The position numbers were made by a program, and so were the translations under genes. Under the pieces are notes generated by a model, which worked only from the letters and a program-made list of their open reading frames with translations, was not told the origin of the DNA and did not search any database. Below, piece after piece: positions 62,949-64,000 of a DNA stretch of 64,000 bases (the first letter of the stretch is position 1; each line of letters opens with the position of its first letter). The stretch spans positions 7,254,001 through 7,318,000 of the forward strand of contig NZ_QUMQ01000001.1 of NCBI RefSeq assembly GCF_003387075.1. The letters are read 5' to 3'. Origin of the DNA: Asanoa ferruginea (GTDB lineage: Bacteria; Actinomycetota; Actinomycetes; Mycobacteriales; Micromonosporaceae).

Positions 62949-64000
62949 GTGAGCAGCGAAGACAGTGCGGCCGGCGGCCTCGTCGGGCATCCGGTGGTCG
63001 CCCGGATGTTCGACGCGGGGCGTCGGCTGCGGCAGTGGGACGCCGGCCATCCATGGGCGCTGGACACCCTCGTGGTCCTGGTGATCTTCCTGGTCTTCTG
63101 CCTGCCTGGCCTGCTCCATGACAACGGCCGCCGATCGGACGCGCCGATCACGCTCACCCAACGCCCGCTGGCGCAGATGCTCCTGCTCCAGGCCGCCCTG
63201 GTGCTGCCGCTGTGGTGGCGGCGCCGCGCCCCGGAGGCGGCGTTCTTCACCGTGCTGGCGGCCTTCGTGGCGGAATGGGCGGCGGGGATCGTGCTGCGCG
63301 CGGACGCCGCCCTGCTCGTCGCGATCTACAGCCTGGTGCTGCACGGCCAGTTGCGCCGCCTGGTCTGGGCCGTGCCGGGATTGGCCGCGGCCGTGGTCCT
63401 GGTGGTGGTGCGGCTCTCCGGCGTTGTTGGGGTCTGGGACGTGCTGTTCTTCGTCATCACCATCGGGACGGCGGCGGTCGCTTTGGGCTTCGCGATCCGC
63501 GTCCGCCGCGCCCAGTTGGCCGCCCTGCGGGAACGGGCCGTCCAACTGGAGATCGAGCGCGACCAACGCAGCCGGCTCGCCACGGCGACCGAACGAGCCC
63601 GGGTCGCGCGCGAGATGCACGACATTCTCGGGCACAGCCTCTCGGTGATCATCACGCTCGCCGACGGCGGCGGACACGCGGCGGACGCGGCGCCGGAACG
63701 GAGCAAAGAGGCGCTCCGCCTGATCGGCGACACCAGCCGCACGTCGCTCGCTGAGTTGCGCCGCATGCTCGGCGTGTTGCGCGAGCCGACCGGCGGGCCC
63801 AACCTCAGCCCCCAGCCGGGCATCGCCGACCTGGACCTGTTGTGCCGGCAGATCCGCGCCGCCGGGCCGGACGTCGAATACCAGAGCGCCGGAGCGCTCG
63901 ACACGCTCGACGCGGGCGTGCAACTGGCCGCCTATCGCATCGTGCAGGAAGCGCTGACCAACGCGCTCAAGCATGCTGGCCCGCGGACCCGGATCCACCT
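62949..64000 (+). CDS. Sensor histidine kinase (HisKA_3), truncated by window end
   Basis: 350 codons are present from a GTG at 62949 that follows GGAGG by nine bases; the 3' end is outside. Five hydrophobic helices lie in residues 38-180. The H-box is RVAREMHDILGHSLSVI and the N-box EALTNALKHAG is near the edge; the G-box is missing. A response regulator gene probably follows beyond the window. Same strand as the ABC exporter before it, so it may regulate or be co-expressed with it. Confidence 0.9.
   Translation, partial: MSSEDSAAGGLVGHPVVARMFDAGRRLRQWDAGHPWALDTLVVLVIFLVFCLPGLLHDNGRRSDAPITLTQRPLAQMLLLQAALVLPLWWRRRAPEAAFFTVLAAFVAEWAAGIVLRADAALLVAIYSLVLHGQLRRLVWAVPGLAAAVVLVVVRLSGVVGVWDVLFFVITIGTAAVALGFAIRVRRAQLAALRERAVQLEIERDQRSRLATATERARVAREMHDILGHSLSVIITLADGGGHAADAAPERSKEALRLIGDTSRTSLAELRRMLGVLREPTGGPNLSPQPGIADLDLLCRQIRAAGPDVEYQSAGALDTLDAGVQLAAYRIVQEALTNALKHAGPRTRIH

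Noticed and set aside
61029-63998. Minus-strand open frame of nearly 1000 codons over the last ABC and kinase genes
   Set aside because: It is antisense to three recognised genes with full motifs; its composition is that of shadow frames in GC-rich DNA.
1-64000. Mobile element, phage or tRNA-linked island
   Set aside because: No transposase, integrase, tRNA, direct-repeat attachment pair or codon-use break was visible by eye.

Overview
The window is GC-rich DNA with many GTG starts, long runs of genes that overlap by 1-8 bases, sensor-kinase/response-regulator pairs beside ABC exporters, an ECF sigma factor and a half-conserved IdeR/DtxR-type iron box. This points to an actinobacterium, plausibly a Micromonosporaceae-like filamentous genus; that assignment is inference. 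The window is almost entirely coding. I found no tRNA, rRNA, insertion sequence, prophage, CRISPR array or gene-free stretch above 300 bases.

Layout. 1-6.5 kb: the end of a thioredoxin-reductase-like gene, a fatty acid desaturase, small membrane and redox proteins, a flippase-like membrane protein, an NmrA-like protein, and a TetR regulator coupled to a GAPDH gene. 6.6-17 kb: the most unusual segment. A minus-strand operon encodes an aldehyde dehydrogenase, an MFS exporter, a fused fatty-acyl-AMP ligase/carrier/condensation protein, a BtaA-like aminocarboxypropyl transferase, a BtaB-like methyltransferase and an alpha/beta hydrolase. Facing it is a 563-residue protein that seems to join oxygenase-like, phospholipid-methyltransferase-like and Mpo1-like segments. 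17-22 kb: IclR, SDR, a nitroreductase, a six-helix membrane protein and two hydrolases. 22-36 kb: three ABC export systems with an OmpR-type and a NarL-type two-component system and an ECF sigma factor. 35.7-49 kb: envelope and lipid genes (PAP2 phosphatase, a mannosyltransferase-like membrane protein, GDPD, two DedA proteins, a PIG-L deacetylase, GT4, a flippase, an OmpR two-component system, an MGD-synthase-like glycosyltransferase, a polysaccharide deacetylase) plus an EfeU-EfeO fusion for iron uptake. 48.7-55.4 kb: a CitA/CitB-type two-component system divergent from tctCBA, followed by a 171-base imperfect hairpin and a second TctC-like lipoprotein. 55.4-64 kb: a PadR-controlled ABC exporter, a NarL-type two-component system, a PmtA-like methyltransferase, another ABC exporter and the start of a further sensor kinase.

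How the genes may work together. The strongest lead for an undescribed system is the 8.3-17 kb operon. Acyl activation and condensation enzymes are translationally coupled to betaine-lipid-type enzymes and an exporter, which suggests synthesis of an acylated homoserine- or betaine-type lipid or lipopeptide-like metabolite. The PAP2, GDPD, glycosyltransferase and PmtA-like genes elsewhere in the window fit a genome region rich in membrane-lipid remodelling functions. The iron importer carries both a shared palindrome and an IdeR-like half site upstream.
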